Origin: Nepenthes gracilis
Taxonomy: Eukaryota > Streptophyta > Magnoliopsida > Caryophyllales > Nepenthaceae
Assembly (NCBI GenBank): GCA_033239525.1
Contig: BSYO01000033.1
Location: 6,005,501-6,069,500 of the forward strand
Length of the DNA stretch: 64,000 nucleotides
Direction of reading: 5' to 3'
The translations under genes and the position numbers were made by a program. The notes below the pieces were generated by a model. That model searched no databases. It saw only the letters and a program-made list of their open reading frames with translations, and had not been told where the DNA came from. Shown here piece by piece: positions 51,111-62,239 of the stretch (position 1 is its first letter; the number at the start of each line of letters is the position of its first letter).

Positions 51111-52739
51111 TTGCCACACGTAATCAATAAATGATCATTTTACTGATATTATGTGTCTTTACCTTTGCTGCATTTTTTTATTTACTTGTCGTTGCGCTGT
51201 CCAGCCAACTTTCCTTGAGTTGTTTGTGGCGCTTTCTGATGAACTTAAGTTCTTGAGAAGGTATCAAGGTGAATTATGATGTCGGATCAACCCTGTTCGA
51301 AACTTATGAGTAGAGGTTTGGTGGCGCTACCCAAGTGTGAATATGGGCGGCCAGCTTTTGGATGAAGCACTTCACCCTTAAGATGTTGACTGTCGTCGCT
51401 TGTGCCTTTGTCATGCTTTTTCTCTCATTTCCCTTTTCTGTGCCTTTCATTGACTGGCTAAGAGTCTCTGCTACAAACGCTTGACCGTTGTAGAATGACT
51501 CTTCATAGATGTGACGTTTGCATGCCACATGCACCGTTAGGCATTGAGACGGCGTGATTTGAAGTGACGTGACCCTTTGATTTGTGTGTGGCTTTTTAGG
51601 CGGGAAACTTGGCCTATAAAACGGTAATGGTCTTTGCGATTTTCTTTATAGCAATTTTTCCTTCTCCATGGCTGATGATAATGTGATTGATGTTCCTACT
51701 CTCCTCAACTGGGGGCTAGATGATACGCCTAACCCCTCCCATGGGTCCTTATGACGGAACGGATTTTTTTTTTAATTCCGTCATTCCTAACACGATTGAA
51801 AACCCAACTAAACCGATTGGGTGCAGCACAAGATCACAGATGCCATCTAGGACCCATATACAAGTAAAGCGGAAGTCATACTAACACTTGTGGAAGCATT
51901 CATATTCATTCCAAAATATTCATTTCCGAGTACATAGCCAAAACGTTTAACCATAGAAGTCCATCAAAACATTACAATAATATTTCTCCAAAATAAGCTT
52001 TTGAGATCTTTAATCCTTCAGATAAGCTCTAATTGCTCCAACTCGCAAAGCACAAGCTCTAACGCTCATCTGTGGGAGAAAAACATAAAACAGTTGAGCG
52101 GGGGCCCAAGAAGTTACATGCACATGGGTAATAAAACGATGATGCGAACGGTCATATAACTATGCATGAATCGAACAGAATCGGAATGCAGTCTAAAAAC
52201 ATACCTCGACAAAGTCTTATACTTCAAAATAGGTAATCGTACAAGAATTCGTAAACAAGAATCGAACATATCGAGACCAGATAATCGCGGTGAATAGTAC
52301 ATATCATATCGTTAGACGATCTTTCATATCGGTAATCGTACTTCATATTCGGAAGTCGGGACAGAATATAACATATCAAGAAAAAGTAAACATTACCTCA
52401 TATCAAATCGGTGCAGACACAAAGATATAATGAGGGGGACGAATAATCGATGATAGTGTGTTCACTCCACACAATCTAAGGCCAGATCGTCATGTGGGTA
52501 TCCCATCTCACAGATCGACGGCCACCCAAAGTAGGCTGCAGAACTAATTCCCTCTGCCTATAACGCCCGAGGGCGGGGCGGACCACAAATAACTCCATGG
52601 TCGAGTTATCCTCGATTACCACCGAAAAGTCCTAAGGCATGCCGGAGAACCTATCCGAGCCGTAGTCGAGTCCGGGTCTTAAAATAACAGAACACTTCTT
52701 TTCTTGAAAGCAATTTTGATGAAGTCGTAGTTTATTTTC

Positions 52740-54370
52740 TCGCATTTAATTCGAGTTCAAATTTCAATGCAAGCCGGAGTTCATTTTTACATTAAGGACG
52801 GAGCTCTTTTTCATGTGCAAGACCGGAGTTCATTTTTCATTCAAGCCGGAGTTCCTCTTTTGATAGAAACAGGAGTTCAAAAGCCGGAGTTGATTTCACG
52901 TTAAGGACGGAGCTCTTTTTCATGTGCAAACCGGAGTTCATTTTTCATTCAAGTCGGAGGTCCTCTTTTGGCAGAAACAGGAGTTCAAAAATCGAAGTTG
53001 ATTTCACGTTAAGGACGGAGTTCTTTTTCATGTTAAAAGCCAAAGTTCATTTTTTTCTTTAACAACGGAACTCTTTTTCAAAAGCTGGAGCCCAAAGCCA
53101 ACGTTCATTTTTCATTAAAGACGGAACTCTTTCTCAAAAGCCGGAGTTACTTCTTTATTAAAGACGGAGCTCTTTTCGTGTACGAAACCGAAGTTCATTT
53201 TACCCTTAAAGCCGGAGTTCTTTTCTTAAAAGACGGAGTGCTTTTTCCTGAAAAGCCGGAGCTCATTACAATCCGAAGTTTATTTTTTCTCTCAAAGGAC
53301 GGAGTACTTTTAAAAGCCGAATTCATAAATCCGGAGTTCTTTTAACAATAAAAGCCAGGGTTCTTTTTATTAACAAAGGTCGGAGTTCTTTTTATTAACA
53401 AAAGTTGGAGTTCTTTTTATCAACAAAGCATGAGTTGTTTTTCTTATCTACAAACAGGACAGGGTTCTTTTTAACAGCAAAAGGACGGAGTTCGTTTCTT
53501 ATACAAGCCGGAGCTCTTTTCTTTATTACGGACGGAATTTATTTTACCTTACAAGCCGGACTTCTTTTTGAACGGAGTGCTTTTTGGACGGAGTGCCTTT
53601 TAGACGTACCTTTCTTAAAGGACAGAACTTTTTTGGACGGAGTACTTTTCAGACGGGTTACTTTTCTTAAGGGACGGAGCTCATTGATGGAGCTCATTTT
53701 CATTAATGTGACGGAGCTCTTTCGTTAACGTGACGGAGCTCTTTTTTCCTTCACAGACGGAGCTCTTTTCAAGTAATAATGACGAAGCTCTTTTTCTTAA
53801 CAGATGGAGTTCATTAAAAGCCGGACTTCTTTTCCTTCTTAAAAATCGGAGTTCTTTCTTTCATAAAAGTTAGAGTTCTTTTTAACAACAAAGGACGGAG
53901 TTCGTTTTCTTATACGGGCCGGAGCTCTTTCTCTTGTTTCGGCCGAAGTTCATTTCACATTACATGCCGGACTTCTTTTGGACGGAGTGCTTTTGGACGG
54001 AGTACTTTTCTTAGATGACGGAGCTCTTTTGGACGGAGTACTTTTCAGACGGGTTTCTTTTCTTAAGGGACGGAGCTCTGTTGGACGGAGCTCATTTTCA
54101 TTAATAGGACGGAGCTCTTTCTCGTTAACAGGACGGGGCTCTTTCTCGTTAACAGGACGGAGCTCTTTCTCGTTAACAGGACGAAACTCTTTTTCCTTAA
54201 CAGGACGGAGTTCGTTAAAAGCCGGACTTCTTTTCCTTCTTAAAACCGGGTTCTTTCTTTCATAAAAGTTAGAGTTCTTTTTAACAACAAGAGGACGGCC
54301 GGAGCTCTTTCTCTTGTTTCGGCCGAAGTTCATTTTACCTTACGGGAACCGGAGCTCATTTTACACAACG
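52740..54370. repeat. CGGAGYTC variable tandem repeat array inside the solo LTR
   Basis: Dozens of short units built as (GA/GC)CGGAGYTC followed by a T-rich spacer, mostly 24-35 bp apart. A clean subarray at about 54095-54205 has a 24-bp period (GGACGGAGCTCTTTCTCGTT). A higher-order repeat of about 400-450 bp is also visible: the order of spacer types at about 53455-53700 is repeated at about 53890-54105 and partly at 54290-54350. The open frames across it (K/E/L/R/P-rich or GRSSFSL-type repeats) are by-products of the array. Confidence 0.85.
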
Positions 54371-54999
54371 GGCCAGAGTTCGTTTTGCCTTATAGGAGGT
54401 ACATATTTCATGCAGAAAGCAGGAACTCAAAAACAGAGTATACTTCAATATTCTCAAATATGAACTTAAAAGCAGAGCATAGTACACTTGCAATATTCTT
54501 AAATTATCACTTTAAAAGCAGCGTCTGATATAACTTATAGTAAAACATGGATTTAGAAACAGAGCAGAAGGCACTTGCAATATTCTCAAATCATCAATTT
54601 AAAAATAGCGTCTGGTGTAACTTGCAATGAAGCATGAGTTTAGAAACAGAGCGGAATATACTTGTAATGAACTTAAAAATGGCGTTCGAGGTAACTTGCC
54701 TGACGGGCTGACTAGATTTTCCTTCCCTTCTTGCCTGACAGTTGGTTTCTCCTTGGCGTCCTCCTTCACTCCCTCCTTACCGCTTGCGTTTTGCCTTTTT
54801 GCCAAATGCAGCCACCCGACGCTGGGTTTATATAGAAGAGGGGTTTCATGGGGTAAGTGGGGTAGGTGACTTACTTTGGTACTTGTTTACAGATGGTAGG
54901 TGGACTAACTAGATTAGTTTACCCACTCCATTTGGTCGCCACCTAGTTGGATTCTAACTAAATCCCTGATTTATTCTTTGTTTATCCGGCCAACTCTTT

Positions 55000-55470
55000 G
55001 GTCAATATTTTCGATCAAGTGTAAGGTCTCAATTTTGTAACCTTTCAAGAAATTTGGTCAACTCTCCAATTCGGTCAAGATCTTGAATCCGGCCAACTCT
55101 TCAAAACCGGTCAACTTCTTATCATTCGCTCCGTCCATCACTTTCTCATCAACTTGGATTTATTTTCCTTCATCGACTCGGATTTCTTCTCCGTAATTTC
55201 TACTCCGGTCTTCAAGGACACTTCGGCCTCATTTCAACAATGCATTCGCCTTCAAAGCCACTTCGGCCCCTTATGCTTTTCCGGCCAACACGCGTTGACG
55301 GATTATGCCTCGCCTTCATACTTTTCCGGCCAACATGCGTTGACGGCTTTTGCCTTCTCTCAACATACCTTGACCGAGTATCTTCAAATCCGGTCAACGT
55401 TACTAAGTCCCGGCCAACTTCTTTTCATCCTTTTCCCAACTTTTCCTGGCCAACATGAGTTGACCGGGCA
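55000..55470. repeat. Cluster of GGTCAAC/GTTGACC motifs in the U3 part of the solo LTR
   Basis: Many short, alternating GGCCAAC/GGTCAAC and GTTGAC strings, several as near-palindromes (for example GGCCAACACGCGTTGACGG at about 55282-55300, and its near copy at about 55329). TTGAC is the core of the plant W-box bound by WRKY factors. The cluster is upstream of the LTR's TATA box on the - strand, where enhancer elements would be expected. Confidence 0.6.
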
Positions 55471-56160
55471 ACCCTCAATTTTCCTGGATCCCTTGATCAC
55501 ATTGGCTCGATAATCGAGATTTTCTATGTTTTAGAATCTGGGTCGTCACAGTCCTCCTTTTTAGAGTGGTCGCATCCTAAGAGCTCTTCGGAGCCTTTCT
55601 ACCCTGCTTGCCTCGATCGCGCTGGGCCTTCTCATCAGGTATGGCTTAATTATTTGACCTTAGGGTTTGGTTGCTGTAGTTCGCACTCCCTTTGTTGACT
55701 TTTATTGGTTTTGCCAGCTTGACGAGGTGCCTTGCAGTTTCGTCGAGATCTCGTCCTCCGATGAGGATGACATGCCCTAGGGAGAGGGTGTGCGCTGTCC
55801 ATCCGGGTTAGGCCTTCACTGCTAGCGTGCGAGAGGATTCGAAGGCACACCAATGGGCTCTAGAGCGGATTGCAGCATTTGAGGACGAGTTGAGGAGGAG
55901 GCTTCGCCTTGAAGAGGTGGTGCCTGCCTTGGAGGAGCGCTTTAGGATGGGATTCGCTACAACCGTAGGATTGCCTCCATGGTGGATCCTCATTTACTCA
56001 TTGGGTTTCTGGACTCGCGAAATGCTGGTACTTCTCAGAGATCAGAGTTAGTGTGGTATCCTAGCGGTCGCTACCGGAGGTCTCGACCTCACTCTCGAGG
56101 AGGCTCTCCAACCTTGGGAAGCCACTACGCTGAGTCATGATATCTTTGGAACCTGAGGGC

Positions 56161-57524
56161 GCTATCAGGATTCTTTTTGCTCTTTCTTCATGTGAGGTGT
56201 TATGAGAAATGTTTTATATGAATACGTTCTTTGTTCGCCGTGCAATGTTATATAAACGAGCGGCGTCTAGGTTGATTGACCTAGTGCCCCGTTTCATTAC
56301 GGAAGCCTGTGTTTTTTTTATACTTTGCTTTCGTTTGTCGATTGTCGCTGACTGACCACGCTATCTGCTTGTGTAGGAGATTGTTATGCATGCTGTTTAA
56401 GACCCATAAGATTTAGATCGTGAACGGGCTACTTGGATAACCAAGGTTTAATTTGACTATTAGTAGGCCGTCTGAATGACTAGGGTTTAGTTACGACCGC
56501 TTATGGATTGCCTGGATGACCAGGATTTAGTTACGACCACCTATGAACTACCTGGATAATCAGGGTTTAGTTACGACCGCTTATGGGCCGCTTGGATTAC
56601 TAGGGTTTAGTTACAAGCAGGTGAAAATCCGTTTGATATAGGGACAGTCTAGGTCGTTTGTACAACCCTATAAATTTACACACATGCACACAGGACAGGA
56701 AAATAATAGAAAGAACAACATGGTACGAATGAAACAGCACTCTTATTTCACTAATATTAATATGTACATTACAAGCATGCACGTGCAACATGAATGACCT
56801 ACCTATGTGTCATTACTGGAAGTTGTGCTTGAGGTGGATTGCATTCCACGTCCGTGAAACCAACTTGTCGTTCTGGGTCCAAATCTTGTATACTTTGTTC
56901 CGCAAAACGACGGAGACTAGACAAGGACCTTTCCAATTTGAGGAAAGCTTATTCTGGTTGGTGATCTTGCTTGCAGCCTCGATACTTCAAAAGACCAAGT
57001 TCCCAACTTCAAAGTGTCGCGCTTTTACCTTCTTATCGTAATAGAGCGTGACTCGTTGTTAGTAGGCCGCTATCCGCAATCTGGCAACGTCACAGGCTTC
57101 CTCTAACAAGTCTAGGTGTTCCCAATTTTTTTGGGAGTTACCTTGTGGGTCGAAGGACTCAATCCTAAGATTTGAAAGCCCAATCTCAACAGGATTACAG
57201 CTTTAGTCCCATAGTAGAGATTGAATAGCATCTCGCGAGTAGGTTCCATTGAAATCGTTCGGTAAGACCATCGGATGGAGGGAAGTTTGTCGACCTAGGA
57301 GCCCCCTACGTCGTCCAACTTAGTCTTTAGACCGTGGAGTAGTGTGTGGTTTGTGACCATGGATCAGTCTGATGCCTAAATTTGTGTAATACTCGGTGAA
57401 GCAACCAATCAATTGGGTTTTGTTGTCAGTCACTATGACCTCGGGAATGTCAAATCTGCTGACTATACTATGGCGACAAATTTTAAAGCACTGTACTCAG
57501 TAATCTTGTCCAGCGGTGAAGCTT
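56161..57524. other. Non-coding internal region of the Tat-like element, including a 40-bp array
   Basis: Contains a tandem array at about 56430-56620 (unit 40 bp, four to five copies, core AGGGTTTAGTTACGACCGC). The stretch to the right, towards 57500, probably derives from the C-terminal part of integrase on the - strand but is too broken to read with confidence. Confidence 0.6.
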
Positions 57525-57734
57525 CTACTCACTTGGTGAAGTAGTCGATGCCCGTGATGATGAATTTTTTTTACCTAGTAGCAATGAAGAATAGGCCGAG
57601 AATATCGAACCCCATTGCGCAAAAGGCCAAGAAGCCTTAAGAGTTCTTAATTCAGCGGGCGGTTGATGGTCAAGGTTACCGTGGAGCTGAAAATTTTCAC
57701 ACTTCTTCATGAAGTCGAGAGCGTCTTTCTTCAT
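57525..57734 (-). pseudogene. Integrase remnant of the Tat-like element
   Basis: The - strand reads DALDFMKKCENFQLHGNLDHQPP, matching the second half of the integrase HHCC zinc-finger region and its link to the core. WPFAQWG follows. In the adjacent frame a WGFDILG-like segment continues with the first catalytic aspartate, then a stop, so at least one frameshift and one stop break the protein. Second cysteine: the usual CxxC reads KCENFQ, so it is lost here. Confidence 0.65.
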
Positions 57735-58122
57735 CGTTGACTAGTAGTATCCTTGACGCATGATTTTGAACTCTAAGGTTTTGCCGCCGATATGAGATCT
57801 GCAGATCCCAAGGTGGACTTTGTTCAAGGCGTAGTCTGCCTCATTAGGAGTTAAGCACCGGAGGTACGGAGTCAAGTAGCCACGACGATATAACCGTCCA
57901 TCGATTGTGGTGTACCAACTGGCCGTCTTCTTGATCTACTTAGCTTCGTCCGCATTGTCCGTTCGCCGGGTATCTCTGGTAAGGTGTCACCCAGCTCTTC
58001 GCGTCAGAGACCTGCATGGCTTCCTGTTCCTCAGTGTTGGGAGTGCTCGAGACTTTTCATATGTCTCTCGAGTACTGTTTTGGGTTTTTGGCCGCCGCTG
58101 CCCTGACAAGTTGGTTGACCTT

Positions 58123-58449
58123 CTAGTTCTCAATTCGAGGAACGTGGATCAGGGTCATCTTATCAAACCTCCGGCTGGCTTCCTTCACCTTGGCCAAATA
58201 AGAGTTGCATGCCTCAAAACTCCCATTAACCTGGTTGACGATCAGCTCAAAGTAGCTATAAACGATCAGTCGTATGTCTGAACATTCTTTATCTAGTCTT
58301 AACCTAGCCAACAGGGTTTCATATTCGGCTACGTTGTCGGTGGTCGAAAAGTCGAGTCTAAGAGAGTATTTCTCCTCAAACCCATCAGGGATCCTCAGGA
58401 CCACTCCAACTCCGCTACCTGAGTCTGTAGACGATCCGTTTATGTTCAC
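58123..58449 (-). pseudogene. RNase H remnant with lost catalytic acids
   Basis: It aligns with the RNase H of Tat-type gypsy elements: GSGVGVVL, NVAEYETLLARLRL and ELIVNQVNGSFEA are all recognisable. The AEYE glutamate is present. The first catalytic aspartate (usual VDG) is replaced in the ING start region, and the YSD aspartate reads YSY. The domain would therefore be catalytically dead even if expressed. It lies between reverse transcriptase and integrase, as usual for gypsy elements. Confidence 0.75.
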
Positions 58450-58939
58450 GATGCCATTCTACGTCCTTTGCGGGCTATTTATCTGTAATTGGTGTCGTGG
58501 TCTCAACAATAAAGTCAACCAGAGCCTACTCTTGATGGCTGGTCTGGGCCGAAATTTAATGTCGAATTGTCCTAATTCGATAGCCCATTTTACCAACCGT
58601 CCAGAAACATTTGGAGTATGCTCTTCAGTGGCTGGTAAGTCAGAACGATTATACGATGAGCCTGAAAGTAAGGCCTCACTTTCGAGCAGAGAAGACAAGT
58701 GCCAAGGCTAACTTCTCTGCGCGTAGGTAGCGCGTCTCTACGCCGGTCAACGTCTTACTCTCATAGTAGATCGACTGCTAAGAATCGGAGTCTTGACTTA
58801 TGAGGACAGAGTTGAAAGCCACCTCCGATAATGCCAGGTAATGGTATAGCTCCTCTCCGACCTTAGATGATGTCAGCAACAGCGGACTGGACATGTATTG
58901 CTTTAATTCATAGAAGGCTGACTGGCATTTTGCAGTCCA

Positions 58940-59518
58940 CTAGAATTTGTTTGCTTTTGTCCCCCTCAAAGCCTTGAAGAAATGTTGGTACTTTCCCTCT
59001 AACTTAGCCAAGAAATGGGATAAGGCTACCAGTCGTCCGGTTAGTTTTTGGACATCTTTGACACTCCGCGGCGGAGTCATGTCCGTGAGGGCCTTGATCT
59101 TCTCTGGGTTTACCTTGATCCATCGTTGAGAGACGATGAAACCCAATAACTTTCCTGAGGATACTCCGAAGACGCACTTAGAAGGATTTAGCTTCATTTG
59201 ATGAGCACGAAGCACCACGAAAGACTCAGCCAAATCACGAATATGGTCATTGGTGGTCTTACTCTTGACAAGCATGTCGTCGACATACATCTCCATATTG
59301 TTGGTAATCTGCTTTTCGAATATCTTATTTACGAACCACTGGTAAGTGACACCCTCATTCTTCAGACCAAATAGCATCATCTTATAACAGTAAGTGCCTT
59401 GGTCCGTCATGAACGAGGTGTGCTCCTTACCTTCTAGGCTCATCCGAATTTGATTGTAACCTGAGTATGCATCCATAAAGCTCAGTAGCTCATGCCAAGA
59501 GGTCGAGTCAACCAACAA
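58940..59518 (-). pseudogene. Reverse transcriptase core of the Tat-like element
   Basis: The longest surviving pol frame (192 codons). MDAYSGYNQIRM is the motif A region with its aspartate. FGLKNEGVTYQ matches the FGLKNAGATYQ segment. The catalytic YVDD box is intact, followed by MLVKSK. LNPSKCVFGV, GKLLGFIVSQRWIKVNPEKI and DVQKLTGRLVALSHFL complete the thumb and connection. The N-terminal part upstream (to about 59900) is present only in broken frames, and the C-terminal link to RNase H is disrupted. Confidence 0.88.
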
Positions 59519-60028
59519 GTCGATCCTAGGTAAAGGGAAGCTATCTTTTGGGTAGGAATTATTAACGCAGGTGAAGTCGACGCATATTCTCTATTTCTCG
59601 CTGCTTTTCTTTACTAGGACGACGTTGGAGAGCCAATTTGGGTACTAAACTTCCCTGATGAAGTCGGCGTCAATAGCTTCTTTACCTCCTCCCGAATGGC
59701 GATCAACTTCTCCACGGAGTGGTTCATCCACTTCTACTTGATGGGCTTACGGTTGGGATTGAGGCTCAACTTATGGACTATTACTCCAACCGAAATTCCT
59801 GGCATGTCAGTAGGAGTCCACGAGAAAACATGCATTTTGCCTCAAGAACGTCATCAGCTCGTCGCGCAGTGTCCCGATGAGTAAGCTCCCGATCTGTACG
59901 CACCTCTCTATGTCCTTTGAATTCAATGGGACTAGATCGGTTGCTTCACCAGATTGCGCTTGCTGAAGAGTTGCTTTGTCTCGATGGTCAAATTCTCCTG
60001 CCGTCTTGGTGCTGTCACTCGGTGTAAT

Positions 60029-60322
60029 CTAGGACATGTAACATGTCCGTCCAATGATTTGATCACCCAGCACTTCTCCTATACCACAGGCTGTCGATAA
60101 TTTTGTTTTGAGGTGCAGTATTGAAGTGATGGCTTCGAACGCTGTTAGGTACGGGCGGCTTAGTATTGCGTTGTATACGAAAGGTAGGTCGATGACCAAG
60201 AAGGTGAGTGTATAACTCGCCATTCTTGAGTATGTGCCTGGGGTGACCTCCAACTGAATCGTTCTTTGGACGACCACTGGTTCATTGTCAAGGCCATAAA
60301 GTGGGCCTTCTGAAGGTTTCAA
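60029..60322 (-). pseudogene. Protease C-terminal region of the Tat-like element
   Basis: The - strand frame contains YTLTFLVIDLPFVYNAILSRPYLTAF, matching the FxVVDxPSxYNAILGRPxL signature of plant gypsy aspartic protease regions, and then IGEVLGDQ. The active-site DTG/DSG segment is not in this frame and was not found nearby, so the protease is not intact. A short AT-rich interruption (about 60325-60470) separates it from the gag side. Confidence 0.7.
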
Positions 60323-61284
60323 CTTACTTTTTTTTTAGACCATATTTAAAAAATGTATAGAGTTAAAGCAAATCACGGAAACTTCTATTATTAATGAAAA
60401 CTCATTTCAGTTGGTAGTCGATATTACCGTTTGAAATGAGCACAGATATAATAATGGCTCAAGTTATTATCGTTAAAGCTAATGATGTTATCTTCTGTGC
60501 GCTATTTCTTCCACCTAGCCTACTACTCCTTGCGATTCGCTGGGGTCTTTGTCGATCGGGTTACGATCATATTGACTACTCTGGTCATGACCCAGTTCTA
60601 TGGTTGGAAAGGCTCTGATTTTTCCCATCTTGAGGCTCCAGAGCGCTGCCTAGGGTTCCTGACGAATCTAGTGAGGTGGCCCCTCCGGGTAAGCTCCTTG
60701 ATTTCCCGCTGAAGCGTCTTATAGTCTCCTGTGGAATGTCCGAGAGATCAATGGAAATCACAGTACTTGGCTAGATTTCCTCCATCCGCTTTCTTAAGTG
60801 GTTTTGGCCATTTAAAATACTTCTCCCCATGGATCTTCATGAGGACATTGGAGCGCTTATCGGTTCAGGGGAGTCGGGTTGATCGGCCCATAGTACCTTC
60901 GTTCTGGTGCTCCGATCTTGTGTTGCTTCAAATAGGAGTGATCACCACCTTGGTACTTCCTTTTTTCCATAGTTGGGAAAGAACGAGGTTGTTCGGTCGG
61001 CTCGAGACATATAGCCTTATTAGCCTCTTTTGTTGGTGCATGATCTCTGGTGATAGATTTTGCCTTTCGAAAGGTTTACAGATTCTTATGCGTCGGTGCC
61101 TAAAGAAATCTCCATGCTTTAAGGTAGAGATGAAACTCTAAAACTTCATCTCTTCTGTGAGACTAGGGATTCATCTCGCCTTCACCACGAAGTGATCCAG
61201 GAACTTCCGTAGATTCTCTCCCTACTTCTACTTGATATAGGCAAGGTGCTAAGGCTACTTCTCTTATTGATGGCTAGAGGCGTA

Positions 61285-61614
61285 TTAGGCCAAGAAAAGG
61301 TCAAAGAGCTCACGGAAGCTTCGAATCGAATCTGATAGGAGACGATGGAACCAGATGCAGGCGTCTCCTTTTAACGTAAGAGGGAAACAACAGCACATGG
61401 CTGTGTTTTCCAGCCATTGCAGACTTCGATGGGTGTGAAAATGATTAAGGTGATCCATTGGATCAGCGCTCCCATTGTAAGAGTCAAGGGTTGGCATCTT
61501 AAACTTAATCGACCTGGGACAGTTCAAGATCTCTGCCACGAAGGGAAATCTGTCTAGATCCATGGAGTGTTCGTCATCCTTGAGCACACGTTTCAGGATT
61601 TTCTCCACCCTCAA
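61285..61614 (-). pseudogene. Gag core remnant of the Tat-like element
   Basis: The - strand frame carries PFVAEILNCPRSIKFKMPTLDSYNGSADPMDHLNHF and later GDACIWFHRL, the usual retrotransposon gag signature (KxPxxxxYdGxxDPxxHLxxF, then WF). It ends in a stop. The gag N-terminus is a separate broken frame at about 62145-61947 starting MAQASELVRD. Stops and frameshifts separate the two. Confidence 0.85.
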
Positions 61615-61946
61615 ATCTATGGGGATGGCGTCACCAGTTCTTTTAGAGTTAAGGTAGGTTCTTAACTCCGTCCTTTCTTTGACGTGACAAGTAGCCGGCC
61701 GGCTCCTGCCACCAGCGGATCTAACGATCCTGGAGGCTCCCTCCTGAGCCTTAGGGGAGGTGTTCGACTAAGAATATTGGGGATTCCTTCGTTCTGGACT
61801 CTCCTCTGAAGTCCTGCTGCCTAAACGTTCTTCGAACCTTGAATGGCTCTCAGCGTGCTCGGCCTCCTAGCCTTCTTAGAGGGTTTCTTTTTCTTCTGAC
61901 CTCCCATCATGGAGGACAGAGTAGGGACTGTTACGAGCAGAGCCCC

Positions 61947-62148
61947 CTACTGCACGTTTTCCTGGTGGGAGCAAAATATTTTGAGTATTCTGTTCATGTT
62001 GCTTGTGCTCTCCACTAGATTCTGGAAGAATGGTGCTGGCACACTGTTGACTATCTCATTTACCTGGTTACTAGTAGTGTTGCCCTGGTCGGGTGAGATC
62101 ACATCTCTAACGAGCTCGCTAGCTTGCGCCATTGTACTCACCATTTGA
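61947..62148 (-). pseudogene. Gag N-terminal remnant
   Basis: - strand frame with MAQASELVRDVISPDQGN and PAPFFQNLVESTSNMNRIL, located between the primer-binding region and the gag core, where Tat gag begins. It ends at a stop before the core. No zinc knuckle seen. Confidence 0.6.
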
Positions 62149-62219
62149 CTAATAAAAAGTGATGCTGAGAGAGTGAAACTGAGCGAAGTTGTAGAGAAAA
62201 GTGTTTGGTTTTTTGTAAG

Positions 62220-62239
62220 TTTCCCATAGGAGGCGCTAA
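62220..62239 (-). other. Candidate primer-binding site of the Tat-like element
   Basis: On the - strand the bases just inside the 5' LTR read TTAGCGCCTCCTATGGGAAA. This resembles the TTGGCGCCGTCTGTGGGAA string found at this position in many Tat-type elements, with a few substitutions. It is placed by position and resemblance only. Confidence 0.45.

Larger units (their letters stand above)
51750..55550 (-). mobile_element. Nested 3.8 kb solo LTR with 5-bp target duplication GTCCT
   Basis: 3801 bp flanked by GTCCT at 51745-51749 and 55551-55555. On the - strand it starts TGTGACGACCCAGATTC, a start typical of large plant gypsy LTRs, and ends CGTCATA, an inverted repeat of the start with one mismatch. 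No internal coding region or second LTR is present, so it is a solo LTR left by recombination. A TATA box on the - strand (TATATAAA, complement of 54827-54834) gives a U3 of about 716 bp. Everything to its left, including the large repeat array, would lie in the transcribed R/U5 part. Confidence 0.9.
51668..56160 (+). pseudogene. Antisense extra gene, second block, split by a solo LTR
   Basis: Starts with ATG at 51668 (MADDNVIDVPTLLNWGLDDT) and is interrupted at 51745-51750 by the nested solo LTR. The same frame resumes directly after the right target duplication (FLEWSHPKSSSEPFYPACLD). A likely donor follows at CAG|GTATGG (about 55638) and an acceptor at TTTTGCCAG (about 55719). The next exon opens LDEVPCSFVEISSSDEDDMP and then meets a stop. 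A further frame (55827-56051) holds a helical charged segment (HQWALERIAAFEDELRRRLR). The frame was open when the LTR landed, at least up to the donor. No known domain recognised. Confidence 0.6.

Noticed and set aside
53950..54333. Open frames across the CGGAG array (K/E/L/R/P-rich on -, GRSSFSL repeats on +)
   Set aside because: These follow automatically from the tandem repeat having a unit length divisible by three in places. No start context or domain supports a protein.
52740..54370. CRISPR-like regular array
   Set aside because: The repeat unit is short, degenerate and irregularly spaced, the spacers are T-rich and themselves repetitive, and it lies inside a plant LTR. It is a minisatellite.
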